Below the pieces are notes generated by a model, which saw only the letters and a list, made by a program, of their open reading frames with translations, made no database searches and was not told where the DNA came from. The position numbers were made by a program, and so were the translations under genes. Below are positions 13,539 to 20,496 of a DNA stretch of 21,899 nt, in pieces. Position 1 is the stretch's first letter, and each line of letters starts with the position of its first letter. The stretch spans positions 1 through 21,899 of IMG/VR virus record IMGVR_UViG_3300025309_000189. One strand, given 5' to 3'. The DNA is from a virus.

Positions 13539-13875
13539 ACAGCAGCCCGAACAACAGAACGACATCCGCGCGCTGCGCACAACCCTGTTCGATACCCTGA
13601 AAGGTCTGAAAGATAAGACACTGGAAGTCGATCGCGCCAAGACCATCGCCGATACGGCGCAGGTAATCATCAATAGCGTAAAAGCCGAGATCGACTTTGC
13701 CAAAGCAACCGGGCTTCAGCCCAGCTCGGAATTTATTCCAACTGCGCAACTTTCAAAACCGGAGCCGAGACCGGCCATGCAGAACCTGCGTGACAAGGGC
13801 ATCCTGGCGGAAGACCCGGTGCGCCCCGGTATCAGCTATCCGGCACCCGGCGTGATACGCCATACCTTGCGCTAA
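13522..13875 (+). CDS. Hypothetical phage protein, coiled/helical
   Basis: 117 aa from ATG 13522, with AAAGGAG upstream. After a Gln/Glu-rich start comes a helical block (LRTTLFDTLKGLKDKTLEVD and VINSVKAEIDFAKATG) seen in a widespread family of small phage proteins of unknown function located in early regions. The C-terminus is Pro-rich (PVRPGISYPAPGVIRHTLR). It is the last gene before the lectin-like trio. It does not look like the four-helix Avd accessory protein of DGRs. Confidence 0.65.
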   Translation: MSSQPEQQPEQQNDIRALRTTLFDTLKGLKDKTLEVDRAKTIADTAQVIINSVKAEIDFAKATGLQPSSEFIPTAQLSKPEPRPAMQNLRDKGILAEDPVRPGISYPAPGVIRHTLR

Positions 13876-13907
13876 TTCACCACCAACCAAAAAGAAGGAG
13901 CAACAAC

Positions 13908-14285
13908 ATGAACGCACCAACCAAACCAACCATCCTCGCCTTCCCAGAACTCAAGGACGGAGAGAAATACGCCTTCGGCATCACCCTTCCGGATGGCAAA
14001 ACCATACACACCATTTTATTACCCGTAGATGAAGTCGTGCCAAGCTGGAACGCCGGGATGGAATTGGCAAAGAACATTGGGGGCGATCTTCCGGATCGCG
14101 CTGAGCAAGCACTTTTCCACAAATACATGCCGGAGGAATTCCAGAAGAAGGCCTACTGGAGCAATACGCAGCACGCTGGCTACTCATGCAACGCCTGGTA
14201 TCAGCGTTTCCTCGACGGCGACCAGAGCCTCGACAACAAGAGCTGTGCCCTCCGCGTGCGCCCCGTCCGCAGAGTAACAATTTAA
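13908..14285 (+). CDS. Putative DGR variable protein 1 (C-type-lectin/DUF1566-like)
   Basis: 125 aa, with an AAGGAG ribosome-binding site before ATG 13908. The N-terminal part (LPDGKTIHTILLPVDE, SWNAGMELAKNIGGDLPDRA) resembles the scaffold of short phage DUF1566/C-type-lectin folds. The C-terminal 40 residues, from KAYWSNTQHAG to LRVRPVRR, match the two following genes except at scattered surface-loop positions. Every variable codon is NNC or NNT. The fold binds ligands in known DGR targets; the ligand here is unknown. No signal peptide is present, so the protein is either cytoplasmic or carried on the virion. Closest to protein 3; protein 2 has a different scaffold. Confidence 0.8.
   Translation: MNAPTKPTILAFPELKDGEKYAFGITLPDGKTIHTILLPVDEVVPSWNAGMELAKNIGGDLPDRAEQALFHKYMPEEFQKKAYWSNTQHAGYSCNAWYQRFLDGDQSLDNKSCALRVRPVRRVTI
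14151..14272 (+). repeat. Variable repeat 1 (DGR-type VR)
   Basis: Aligns without gaps to 14789-14910 and 15280-15401. The variable core is 14181-14237 (57 nt). The 35 nt after it (14238-14272, containing CGCGTGCGCCCCGTCCGCAG) are almost invariant and could act as the initiation site for mutagenic homing. Confidence 0.8.
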
Positions 14286-14317
14286 CCATTCAGTAATTTA
14301 TCAATTCGGAGGTAACT

Positions 14318-14923
14318 ATGAACGCAATCACCACTACTACACTTCCCGCGATCGGCACTCCCATGCCCGGCGGATTCTTCGCCGGCGCGATCATGTTCAA
14401 CGGCCAGCGAATCGCAATTATCCAGGCATCCAAACTACACGAACTGAGCGGCGCTTGGCATGATAATGAACCCGACGTGCCCGGCGCGAAGTCGTACAAC
14501 GACGGGCTGGCCAACACACAGGCCATGGCCGAGGCTAGTAGCGAACTTGCCAGGCAAGTGATGGACCTCACCATCGATGGCCTGAGCGACTTTTACATCC
14601 CATCCCAGGACGAAGCCGAACTCTGCTATCGCGCATTCAAGCCGACGACAGACAAAAACTGGTGCTATGCACGCTCAGGCATCAACCTGAGCGCCGTGCC
14701 GCCAACATATCCCTACACGCCGGAATTTCCCATACAGACCACGCTGGATGCCTTCAAGCAAGGCGGTGATGAAGCGTTCGAGCCGGAAGCCTACTGGACC
14801 AGCACGCAGCACGCTGGCAGCTCGAACTACGCCTGGTATCAGTATTTCGGCTACGGAGACCAGTACGGCTACTACAAGAGCTGTGAGCTCCGCGTGCGCC
14901 CCGTCCGCAGGCAGCCAATTTAA
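14318..14923 (+). CDS. Putative DGR variable protein 2 (DUF1566-like, longer scaffold)
   Basis: 201 aa; a CGGAGG ribosome-binding site precedes ATG 14318. The N-terminal ~70 residues (GGFFAGAIMFNGQRIAIIQA) and the middle (LSDFYIPSQDEAELCYRAF) follow DUF1566 domains. The segment EAYWTSTQHAG to LRVRPVRR is the shared variable module. Tyr, Gly, Ser and Asn occupy the variable positions, the residue set reachable from AAC/AAT. The unrelated N-terminal scaffold joined to the same C-terminal module shows that the module, not the whole gene, has been duplicated or homogenised. No signal peptide is seen. Confidence 0.8.
   Translation: MNAITTTTLPAIGTPMPGGFFAGAIMFNGQRIAIIQASKLHELSGAWHDNEPDVPGAKSYNDGLANTQAMAEASSELARQVMDLTIDGLSDFYIPSQDEAELCYRAFKPTTDKNWCYARSGINLSAVPPTYPYTPEFPIQTTLDAFKQGGDEAFEPEAYWTSTQHAGSSNYAWYQYFGYGDQYGYYKSCELRVRPVRRQPI
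14789..14910 (+). repeat. Variable repeat 2 (DGR-type VR)
   Basis: The variable core is 14819-14875 (57 nt). Downstream, 14876-14910 includes GAGCTGTGAGCTC, a small perfect hairpin (5-bp stem, GTG loop), also present in VR3 but altered in VR1. Confidence 0.8.
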
Positions 14924-14955
14924 CTATTCAGTCATTCATCCATTAGGAGACACCG

Positions 14956-15432
14956 ATGTCCGCAACTACAACGCTTGAATTCGACGGCGCCAAGATCACC
15001 GTCGATACGTCTGCACTGTTCCGCGCCTGGTTCGAAAGGCACCTCGGTAAGCCGGGTACACCATCCTGCGCGATACCAGCCGCAAGGCCGGGAGAACGCT
15101 ACCTTGGCTCGATCACAGAGCCGAGCGGGCGGATGCGCCACACCTTCTTGCTGCCGGATGATAAGAAAAAGAACTGGAACGACGGCATGGAATGGGCAAG
15201 AAGCGTCGGTGGCGACCTACCAGATCGCATCGAGCAGGCCATGCTCTTCGCATACATGCCAGATGAGTTCCAAAAGGAAGCCTACTGGAGCAATACGCAG
15301 CACGCTGGCGACTCAGGCTACGCCTGGTATCAGAGTTTCGACTACGGAAACCAGTACGGCCACGGCAAGAGCTGTGAGCTCCGCGTGCGCCCCGTCCGCA
15401 GAGAATTCAGTGATTCAGTCATTGGTAACTAG
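14956..15432 (+). CDS. Putative DGR variable protein 3 (C-type-lectin/DUF1566-like)
   Basis: 158 aa from ATG 14956, with AGGAG upstream. The scaffold (RYLGSITEPSGRMRHTFLLP, NDGMEWARSVGGDLPDRIEQ) is homologous to protein 1. The C-terminal module EAYWSNTQHAG to LRVRPVRR differs from protein 1 at the NNY codons and little else. It continues 10 residues past the point where proteins 1 and 2 stop, because the conserved ATTCAGT 3' flank is translated here. The stop is 2 nt before the GTG of the HNH gene. Together the three genes look like one array serving a single diversification machinery. Confidence 0.8.
   Translation: MSATTTLEFDGAKITVDTSALFRAWFERHLGKPGTPSCAIPAARPGERYLGSITEPSGRMRHTFLLPDDKKKNWNDGMEWARSVGGDLPDRIEQAMLFAYMPDEFQKEAYWSNTQHAGDSGYAWYQSFDYGNQYGHGKSCELRVRPVRREFSDSVIGN
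15280..15401 (+). repeat. Variable repeat 3 (DGR-type VR)
   Basis: The variable core is 15310-15366. The flanks (15280-15309 and 15367-15401) match VR1 and VR2 almost exactly. Confidence 0.8.
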
Positions 15433-15434
15433 CC

Positions 15435-15905
15435 GTGAACACTAAGAAGCCAATTCTTCAACGATTAATGCAACGGACTATCAGACAAGGCGAATGCCTT
15501 ATCTGGACTGGTGCGCGCAATAATTGCGGATATGGTCTGATTAGATTTAATGGCAAGTCATGCACTGTGCATCGCGTAAGTTTCACTGTGCACAAAGGAG
15601 AAATACCGGCTGGTATGGTCATCATGCACGCTTGCGACAATCGACTTTGCGTCAATCCTGAGCATCTATCGATTGGCACCCACAGTGACAACACTAGAGA
15701 CATGGATAGCAAGGCACGCTGCAAGCGAACAAAAGGCAGTCAACATCACAAAGCCACTTTGACTGAAGAGGCCGCCGCAGAAATTCGACGGCGCTACAAA
15801 CCATATTGCAGAGCAAACAGCACATATGCGCTGGCGCGTGAGTTTTCCGTCAGCCAAAGCACAATCAAAGCCGTACTCCAGGGAACTACGTGGAGGTCAG
15901 CTTGA
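15435..15905 (+). CDS. HNH homing-type endonuclease
   Basis: 156 aa from GTG 15435, 2 nt after the stop of variable protein 3; no convincing Shine-Dalgarno is seen, so translation is probably coupled. A complete HNH_3 core is visible: VHRVSFTVHKGEIPAGMVIM, then HACDNRLCVNPEHLSIGTHS, with paired Cys and the HxxxNPxHL ending typical of phage HNH enzymes, followed by a C-terminal HTH (TYALAREFSVSQSTIKAVLQ) for DNA recognition. Base composition is clearly less GC-rich than its neighbours, a sign of separate acquisition. It may be a free-standing homing endonuclease that mobilises this locus. Confidence 0.85.
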   Translation: MNTKKPILQRLMQRTIRQGECLIWTGARNNCGYGLIRFNGKSCTVHRVSFTVHKGEIPAGMVIMHACDNRLCVNPEHLSIGTHSDNTRDMDSKARCKRTKGSQHHKATLTEEAAAEIRRRYKPYCRANSTYALAREFSVSQSTIKAVLQGTTWRSA

Positions 15906-15931
15906 CATCCGCCAACCTCCGGGCATACCAT
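15902..15931 (+). promoter_or_regulatory. Candidate promoter for the Rha leader and rightward genes
   Basis: A perfect TTGACA (15902-15907) overlaps the HNH stop codon; TACCAT lies 18 nt on (15926-15931). It would start a ~230-nt leader before rha. Confidence 0.5.
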
Positions 15932-15959
15932 GCGCGCACTGGCTCACATAGCCAGTCGA

Positions 15960-16160
15960 GTTTGAACGCTCGGGTTATAGGCGGACGAGCCGCCAGCAAC
16001 AGCGGCTTTTTTCACGTCCGTAAACACAGCAGCCCAATTGGGCGGCCTGTGTGGGGAGCCGCAAGGCTCGCCGGTTCCTATACCCGGTCGTTCAACCCGC
16101 ACTGTGCCGCCCTCCTTCATTTGAACGTGAGCGAGAGCGGTTTACCAAACCGTTATAGGA
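15960..16160 (+). ncRNA. Structured leader, ash/C4-antisense-RNA-like
   Basis: This 263-nt gap (15906-16168) holds no convincing separate gene but much structure. There are two mutually exclusive hairpins: GGCGG/CCGCC (15980-15994) and GCCGC/GCGGC followed by six T (15989-16012, terminator-like). A GCAA tetraloop hairpin sits at 16056-16069, and a CGGTTT/AAACCG hairpin (16138-16152) ends just before the AGGAG of rha. TTTGAACG and GTTATAGG each occur twice (15961 and 16120; 15974 and 16152). Phage ant/rha operons of the P1 and P22 type often carry an Icd/Ash reading frame and C4 antisense RNA here, and the frame into rha is open. Matching to C4 is from memory only. Confidence 0.45.
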
Positions 16161-16168
16161 GTCTCGCC

Positions 16169-16828
16169 ATGTCCAACATCACCACCCGCAAACCGTCCGT
16201 GAAACTCGTTCACGGCAAAGTCACCACCACCAGCCTCAAGATCGCCGACGTGTTCGGCAAACGCCACACGCATGTTCTGCGCGCCATCACCAACCTGCAA
16301 TGTTCGCCGGAATTCACTGAGCGCAATTTTGGGCTGAGTGAATACGCCGACAACACCGGGCGAAAACTGCCAATGTTCACCATCACCCGCGACGGCTTCG
16401 CCTTTCTCGCCAGCGGCTTCACCGGCAAGGAAGCCGCGCAGTGGAAAGAGAAGTACATCGAAGCCTTCAACGAACTGGAACGCCGCGCGCTGGAGAAGGC
16501 CGCCGCCAAGGCAGCACCCAAGGCCCTGCCTCCACCACCAAAGGCGCTGCCAGCAGGCAGCTACCACTATCCGCGCAACATGCTCAACCAGCCGTATTTC
16601 GTTTCGCCAAAGACCGGACAAACCCTGCTGAATGTCGCCGTGCTCACCAGCAGCACGTACGTATCGCCGCTGATGGCGCTGCTCAACCAGATGCGCAGCG
16701 AAGGCCACGAAGTCACCGCGCCGTTCGATGAAGCACTGGCGATGCGCAAAGCGCTCATCAAAGCAGCAAGGGCGCTGAATGATATCCAGACGCAGGCATT
16801 GGCGGCGCGGTTCGAAAGCGCGGAATAA
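16169..16828 (+). CDS. Rha-family phage regulatory protein
   Basis: 219 aa from ATG 16169 (ATAGGAG 5 nt upstream). Residues about 20-110 are the Rha domain: TTTSLKIADVFGKRHTHVLR, then ERNFGLSEYADNTGRKLPMF and TRDGFAFLASGFTGKEAAQW. After an Ala/Lys-rich helix and a Pro-rich linker comes a C-terminal region (AVLTSSTYVSPLMALLNQM) without a recognised domain. Rha/Ant-type proteins interfere with lysogeny or host functions when phages infect. The frame is open for 279 nt upstream with no stop, but the ribosome-binding site and domain start favour 16169. It is the first gene of the ParB and integrase segment. Confidence 0.85.
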   Translation: MSNITTRKPSVKLVHGKVTTTSLKIADVFGKRHTHVLRAITNLQCSPEFTERNFGLSEYADNTGRKLPMFTITRDGFAFLASGFTGKEAAQWKEKYIEAFNELERRALEKAAAKAAPKALPPPPKALPAGSYHYPRNMLNQPYFVSPKTGQTLLNVAVLTSSTYVSPLMALLNQMRSEGHEVTAPFDEALAMRKALIKAARALNDIQTQALAARFESAE

Positions 16829-16862
16829 AGACGTATCGACATACCCACAAAGGAGACCACCC

Positions 16863-18797
16863 ATGAACACAGCGACCGACCCATTCAATTCCACGACCCC
16901 CGACGAATACTTCCCCATTGCCATCGAGCGCCTCTTCCCATCGCCGACACAGCCGCGCAAACGTTTCGACGAAGCCAAGCTCAAAGACCTGGCCGAGTCG
17001 ATCAAGATGCAGGGCGTGCTGCAGCCGATCCTGGTGCGTAAGGCTGTGCCACCCACGGCCAAGCCGGTTACCTCATGGCCGTTCCCTTCCCCAAAGATCG
17101 AGAAACCAGCACAACCTGCAGATGAGATTCAACGCTTCGAGATCGTCGCCGGCGAACGGCGCTTCCGTGCCGCCAAACTCGCAGGCCTCACCGACATGCC
17201 CTGCTTCGTGCGTAACCTAACCGATCAGCAGGTGCTGCATGCCCAGGTGATCGAGAACCTGCAGCGGGATGACCTGCATCCGATCGAAGAGGCCGAGGGC
17301 TATGAACGGCTGATGAAGGAACAGGATGAAACCGGCAAACCCTATACCGCCGAGAGCATCGGCGTGGAAGTCGGCAAGAGCAAGGCCTATGTCTACGGGC
17401 GACTCAAGCTGCTGGCGCTGGTACCGGAAGCGCGCCAGGCGTTCTACGATGATGAACTGGACGCCTCCACCGCCCTGCTGATCGCCCGCATCCCGGTCGC
17501 CAAGCTGCAAACACAGGCCGTCAAGGATATCACCGCAAAAGCCGTGTACGGCACCAGCAGCCATCGCGAGGGCGATACCCTGATGTCCTACCGCACCGCG
17601 CGCGACCATATCCAGCGCGAATACATGACCGACCTCGCCCAAGCACCGTTTCAAATCAAGGATGCCAAGCTGAGCGAAAAGGCGGGTGCCTGTACCGATT
17701 GCACCAAACGCACCGGCAACCAACCCGAACTCTTTGATGATGTGAAGAGCAAAGACGTCTGCACGGACACCGTCTGCTTCGCCATGAAGAAGACGGCACA
17801 CATTCTCGCCATCCAAAAAGAGGCTGAGGCAAAAGGTTGCGCCGTCATCACCGGCAAGGCTGCGAAGAAGCTCATGCCGAACCCGCATTGGGGTTCGCAC
17901 CCATCCCCATCACCCGACAGCGGCTACGCCAGGCTGGATAGTATCTGCCCGCATGATCCTGAACACCGCACCTGGGAAGAGGTGCTCGGCAAGAAAGCCT
18001 TCGCGCCTGCGAAAGATACCGGCAAGCCTGCCGTGCAGAAGACCCTGATCGAGGACACTCACAGAAATGAGCTGATCCCAACGATCTGGTTGAGCAGCGC
18101 CATCAAGGCGCTGCGCGATATGGGCATAGAGGTCAAACCGGCGCACACTTCCAGCAGCGCCCCATCAGTCAAAGCGCAGGCAGACCAAAAGGACAAGATC
18201 GAACAGGCGAACACCTTCCGCCGCCGGCTGTTCGATACCCTGCACCAGCAGATTGAAGTGGATATCAGCGGGCCCAAGGCATTCGTCGCACCGGGACTGT
18301 ATCGCATCCTGGCCGAGCGCGCTTTCGAGCAAGCCGGTTATGACGAATGCGAGCACCTTGCCAAACTCTATATGCCCGGCACCACCATCGAAGATCAGGA
18401 CGATCTGATCGGCGCATTCCAGCAGCACATTCCGAACCTAACCACACAGCAACACTTCCTGATGATGGTTGACCTGATGATGCTCGACGAGATCAAGGCC
18501 GGGCACTACAACTATCAGAGCGCGCCGCAGATGATGACCAGCATCGCCCAGGAAGTCGGCATCGATGCAAAAGCGATCGAGAAAGAGGTAGACACGGAAG
18601 CCAAAGCCGCGAAAAAAGCGGCCTCATCTGCGGTCAAAAAAACGGAAGCGAAAAAGGTTCCTACCCCTACCCAAGCTGCGCAAGCGCCAGAGTCGAGCGC
18701 GCCCGAAAAAACCGAAGCTGTATGGCCGTTCCCTGAGCCAAATTACACGAAGGTGACGCCGGAAAAGACAAAAAGGAAAGCCGCTGCCGCGGCTTAG
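16863..18797 (+). CDS. ParB/RepB/Spo0J-family protein, large phage version
   Basis: 644 aa from ATG 16863, with AAAGGAG 7 nt upstream. The N-terminal ParB domain shows SPTQPRKRFDEAKLKDLAES, ILVRK and the CTP-binding box GERRFRAA (about 97-104), then VIENLQRDDLHPIEEAEGYE and an HTH (SIGVEVGKSKAYVYGRLKLL). A 30-residue insert (about 61-90) with WPFPSP splits the domain; a similar WPFPEP recurs near the C-terminus. Five Cys (CTDC near 291, then C, C and CF) may bind metal. The C-terminal ~100 residues are Lys/Ala rich. ParB proteins segregate plasmids or plasmid-prophages, but this one has no ParA beside it. It may act in phage replication or gene control. Confidence 0.85.
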   Translation: MNTATDPFNSTTPDEYFPIAIERLFPSPTQPRKRFDEAKLKDLAESIKMQGVLQPILVRKAVPPTAKPVTSWPFPSPKIEKPAQPADEIQRFEIVAGERRFRAAKLAGLTDMPCFVRNLTDQQVLHAQVIENLQRDDLHPIEEAEGYERLMKEQDETGKPYTAESIGVEVGKSKAYVYGRLKLLALVPEARQAFYDDELDASTALLIARIPVAKLQTQAVKDITAKAVYGTSSHREGDTLMSYRTARDHIQREYMTDLAQAPFQIKDAKLSEKAGACTDCTKRTGNQPELFDDVKSKDVCTDTVCFAMKKTAHILAIQKEAEAKGCAVITGKAAKKLMPNPHWGSHPSPSPDSGYARLDSICPHDPEHRTWEEVLGKKAFAPAKDTGKPAVQKTLIEDTHRNELIPTIWLSSAIKALRDMGIEVKPAHTSSSAPSVKAQADQKDKIEQANTFRRRLFDTLHQQIEVDISGPKAFVAPGLYRILAERAFEQAGYDECEHLAKLYMPGTTIEDQDDLIGAFQQHIPNLTTQQHFLMMVDLMMLDEIKAGHYNYQSAPQMMTSIAQEVGIDAKAIEKEVDTEAKAAKKAASSAVKKTEAKKVPTPTQAAQAPESSAPEKTEAVWPFPEPNYTKVTPEKTKRKAAAAA

Positions 18798-18807
18798 TAT
18801 TTGATTG

Positions 18808-18830
18808 CCGAAGCCGCGCGGCGGCTTCGG
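18808..18830 (+). terminator. GC-rich hairpin after parB (terminator-like without T-run)
   Basis: CCGAAGCCG, the loop CGCGG and CGGCTTCGG form a perfect 9-bp stem 10 nt after the parB stop. No U-run follows, so it may be a pause or RNA-stability element rather than an intrinsic terminator. Confidence 0.5.
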
Positions 18831-18870
18831 GTGTGGCCCAACGGGCACAGGAAGAAAGGAGAGCAGCACC

Positions 18871-19191
18871 GTGCAGATGAAGATGAAACCGACGGACACG
18901 CCAAGAACGAACGCGCTTTTAACTGAATTGGGGGTGGTGAAGTTCGCAACCTTCGAGCAGATCGTCAGAGATACGCAGCGATTCGCAGACTTCGCCCGCA
19001 AATTGGAGCGAGAGATACAGATGCTGCGGGCGGCTATCCAGCAGACGCTGGATGAGAACGGACACCTGGCCGACGGCGACAACTGTACATTGATCGTATT
19101 GAAGCGCACGGAGGATATGTTCAATACCTGCGCCTGCCGAATCACTAATTTGGACGGGCACTGTGTCGAGTGCGGAAAGATGCCAACATGA
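18871..19191 (+). CDS. Hypothetical phage protein with C-terminal CxC/CxxC
   Basis: 106 aa from GTG 18871, which lies 10 nt after AAGGAG; ATG 18877 or 18883 are alternatives. Sequence: KPTDTPRTNALLTELGVVKF followed by a coiled-coil-like helix (FADFARKLEREIQMLRAAIQ), and a Cys-rich end (NTCACRI, HCVECGKMPT) that could bind zinc. The PTDTPRT...LE.E...L pattern is common in small phage early proteins of unknown role. ATGA overlap with the next gene. Confidence 0.72.
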   Translation: MQMKMKPTDTPRTNALLTELGVVKFATFEQIVRDTQRFADFARKLEREIQMLRAAIQQTLDENGHLADGDNCTLIVLKRTEDMFNTCACRITNLDGHCVECGKMPT

Positions 19192-19637
19192 GCCGCCACC
19201 AGAAACCACGCCGCAACAAGCCGCACCGGCACATCGATCCGATGGCCTGCATCACCCGGCGCTTGCCGCTGCGCAACGACCAGCAGATCGACATCGGCAT
19301 CGCCTACCACGCCAGCCTGCAAGCCCTGCTCACCGGCCACGGCACCGAGCAAACCTGGAGCACACTGGCCTGCGCGCTGAATACCTCCCTGCTGCTCTCC
19401 GAGTACGGCGTCTGCGCCCCTGCCACCCAGACCATCAAGCTCGCCCAGGAAGCCCTGCTGCGCGCCCAGGAACGCGCCAGCCGCACCGGCAAGTGGGCAC
19501 TCGACGGCGATGGCATCCGCACCCTGCAAGCCGCGCTCAACATCCACGACGAACAGATCAGCCGCACCACCCGAGACAAGATCACCGCCGCACTGCATGA
19601 AGTGCACCGGCGCGTCAGCATGGGAGAGACACTATGA
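19188..19637 (+). CDS. Hypothetical phage protein
   Basis: 149 aa from ATG 19188 (ATGA overlap). It begins MSRHQKPRRNKPHRHIDPMA (basic) and continues with helices (AYHASLQALLTGHGTEQTWS, LAQEALLRAQERASRTGKWA). Similar proteins occur in beta- and gammaproteobacterial prophages next to ASCH-like genes. Function unknown. It overlaps the next gene by 4 nt. Confidence 0.7.
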   Translation: MSRHQKPRRNKPHRHIDPMACITRRLPLRNDQQIDIGIAYHASLQALLTGHGTEQTWSTLACALNTSLLLSEYGVCAPATQTIKLAQEALLRAQERASRTGKWALDGDGIRTLQAALNIHDEQISRTTRDKITAALHEVHRRVSMGETL

Positions 19638-20269
19638 GCAAAGAACGCCCGATCCTTTTCAACGCGCCGATGGTGCGCGCGATTTTGGATGGCAGTAAAA
19701 CCCAAACAAGGCGAATCGTGAAGCCCGAAAAAGTATTTTCACCCTATCTCCCGTACACCAATGCCAGGTTTGATGAGCGCGGAAATTATTGTTTTGATTC
19801 CGGTCCGAACGTGCATAATCATATCGGGCTTTCAGATCCAAACATAGCGAAACAATGGTGCCCTTACTCGTTGTGCGATGGATATGATGAGGCGCCCGGC
19901 AGGCTTTGGGTGCGCGAGACACATCTGCCAAAAGCCAGCGGCACGATCTACCGTGCCGACTATTCAGAATTCGAGGCTGCCGGGCTGGGCGGCATGTACG
20001 GCGGATGGAAGCCGTCGATTTTCTGCAAGCGCGAACACTCGCGCATCCTACTGGAGATCACCGGCGTCCGCGTCGAGCGGTTGCAGAACATCAGCGATGA
20101 GGACGCCATAGCCGAAGGCGCGGCGGGCGGCCACGGCTCGATACCCGGCTACAACTACGCAGCCACACCGCTAGAGCACTATCGGCACATATGGGAATCC
20201 ATCAACGGCCCCGGCTCCTGGGACGTCAACCCGTGGGTGTGGGTAATCGAATTCAAGGTGCTGCCGTGA
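19634..20269 (+). CDS. ASCH-like phage protein
   Basis: 211 aa. The N-terminus RPILFNAPMVRAILDGSKTQ TRRIVKP is the signature of the phage ASCH-like family (beta barrel with the PMVRAILxGxKTQTRR strand), and the C-terminus ends with VNPWVWVIEFKVL, another family hallmark. GRLWVRETHLP and EHYRHIWESINGPGSWD lie between. ASCH domains are thought to bind RNA or modified nucleotides; the phage versions have no proven function. ATGA overlap before, and the stop overlaps the GTG start of the next gene. Confidence 0.82.
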   Translation: MSKERPILFNAPMVRAILDGSKTQTRRIVKPEKVFSPYLPYTNARFDERGNYCFDSGPNVHNHIGLSDPNIAKQWCPYSLCDGYDEAPGRLWVRETHLPKASGTIYRADYSEFEAAGLGGMYGGWKPSIFCKREHSRILLEITGVRVERLQNISDEDAIAEGAAGGHGSIPGYNYAATPLEHYRHIWESINGPGSWDVNPWVWVIEFKVLP

Positions 20270-20487
20270 CCCAACTTCTCTTCCTCACAGCCGACGAACT
20301 GCGCGAACTGACTGGCTACGCCATCAAGGCGCGGCAGATCGCCCAGCTGCGCACCATGGGCATCGCCTTCCGCGTCAATGGCTGCGGCAGGCCCGTGGTG
20401 ACGCGCTCGGCGGTTGAGGGACAGCACGGCCAGGCAGCCGCGCTCAAAGCCACCTGGACGCCAACCGTATTGCAGGACAGCAGATAA
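20266..20487 (+). CDS. DUF4224 small phage protein
   Basis: 73 aa from GTG 20266 overlapping the previous stop (GTGA). The sequence (LFLTADELRELTGYAIKARQ, IAQLRTMGIAFRVNGCGRPV) is typical of DUF4224 proteins, which commonly precede integrases in proteobacterial prophages. The layout resembles an excisionase-like wHTH, so a role as recombination directionality factor is possible but unproven. Integrase starts 10 nt later. Confidence 0.82.
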   Translation: MTQLLFLTADELRELTGYAIKARQIAQLRTMGIAFRVNGCGRPVVTRSAVEGQHGQAAALKATWTPTVLQDSR

Positions 20488-20496
20488 GGAGGCATC

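Noticed and set aside
13522-13875. DGR accessory protein Avd
   Set aside because: Length is similar, but the sequence matches a common small phage family with a Pro-rich tail, not a basic four-helix bundle.
15890-16168. N-terminal extension of Rha to 312 aa
   Set aside because: The upstream frame is open but low-information, starts inside the HNH gene, and a good ribosome-binding site sits at 16169; kept only as a possible Ash/Icd-like leader.
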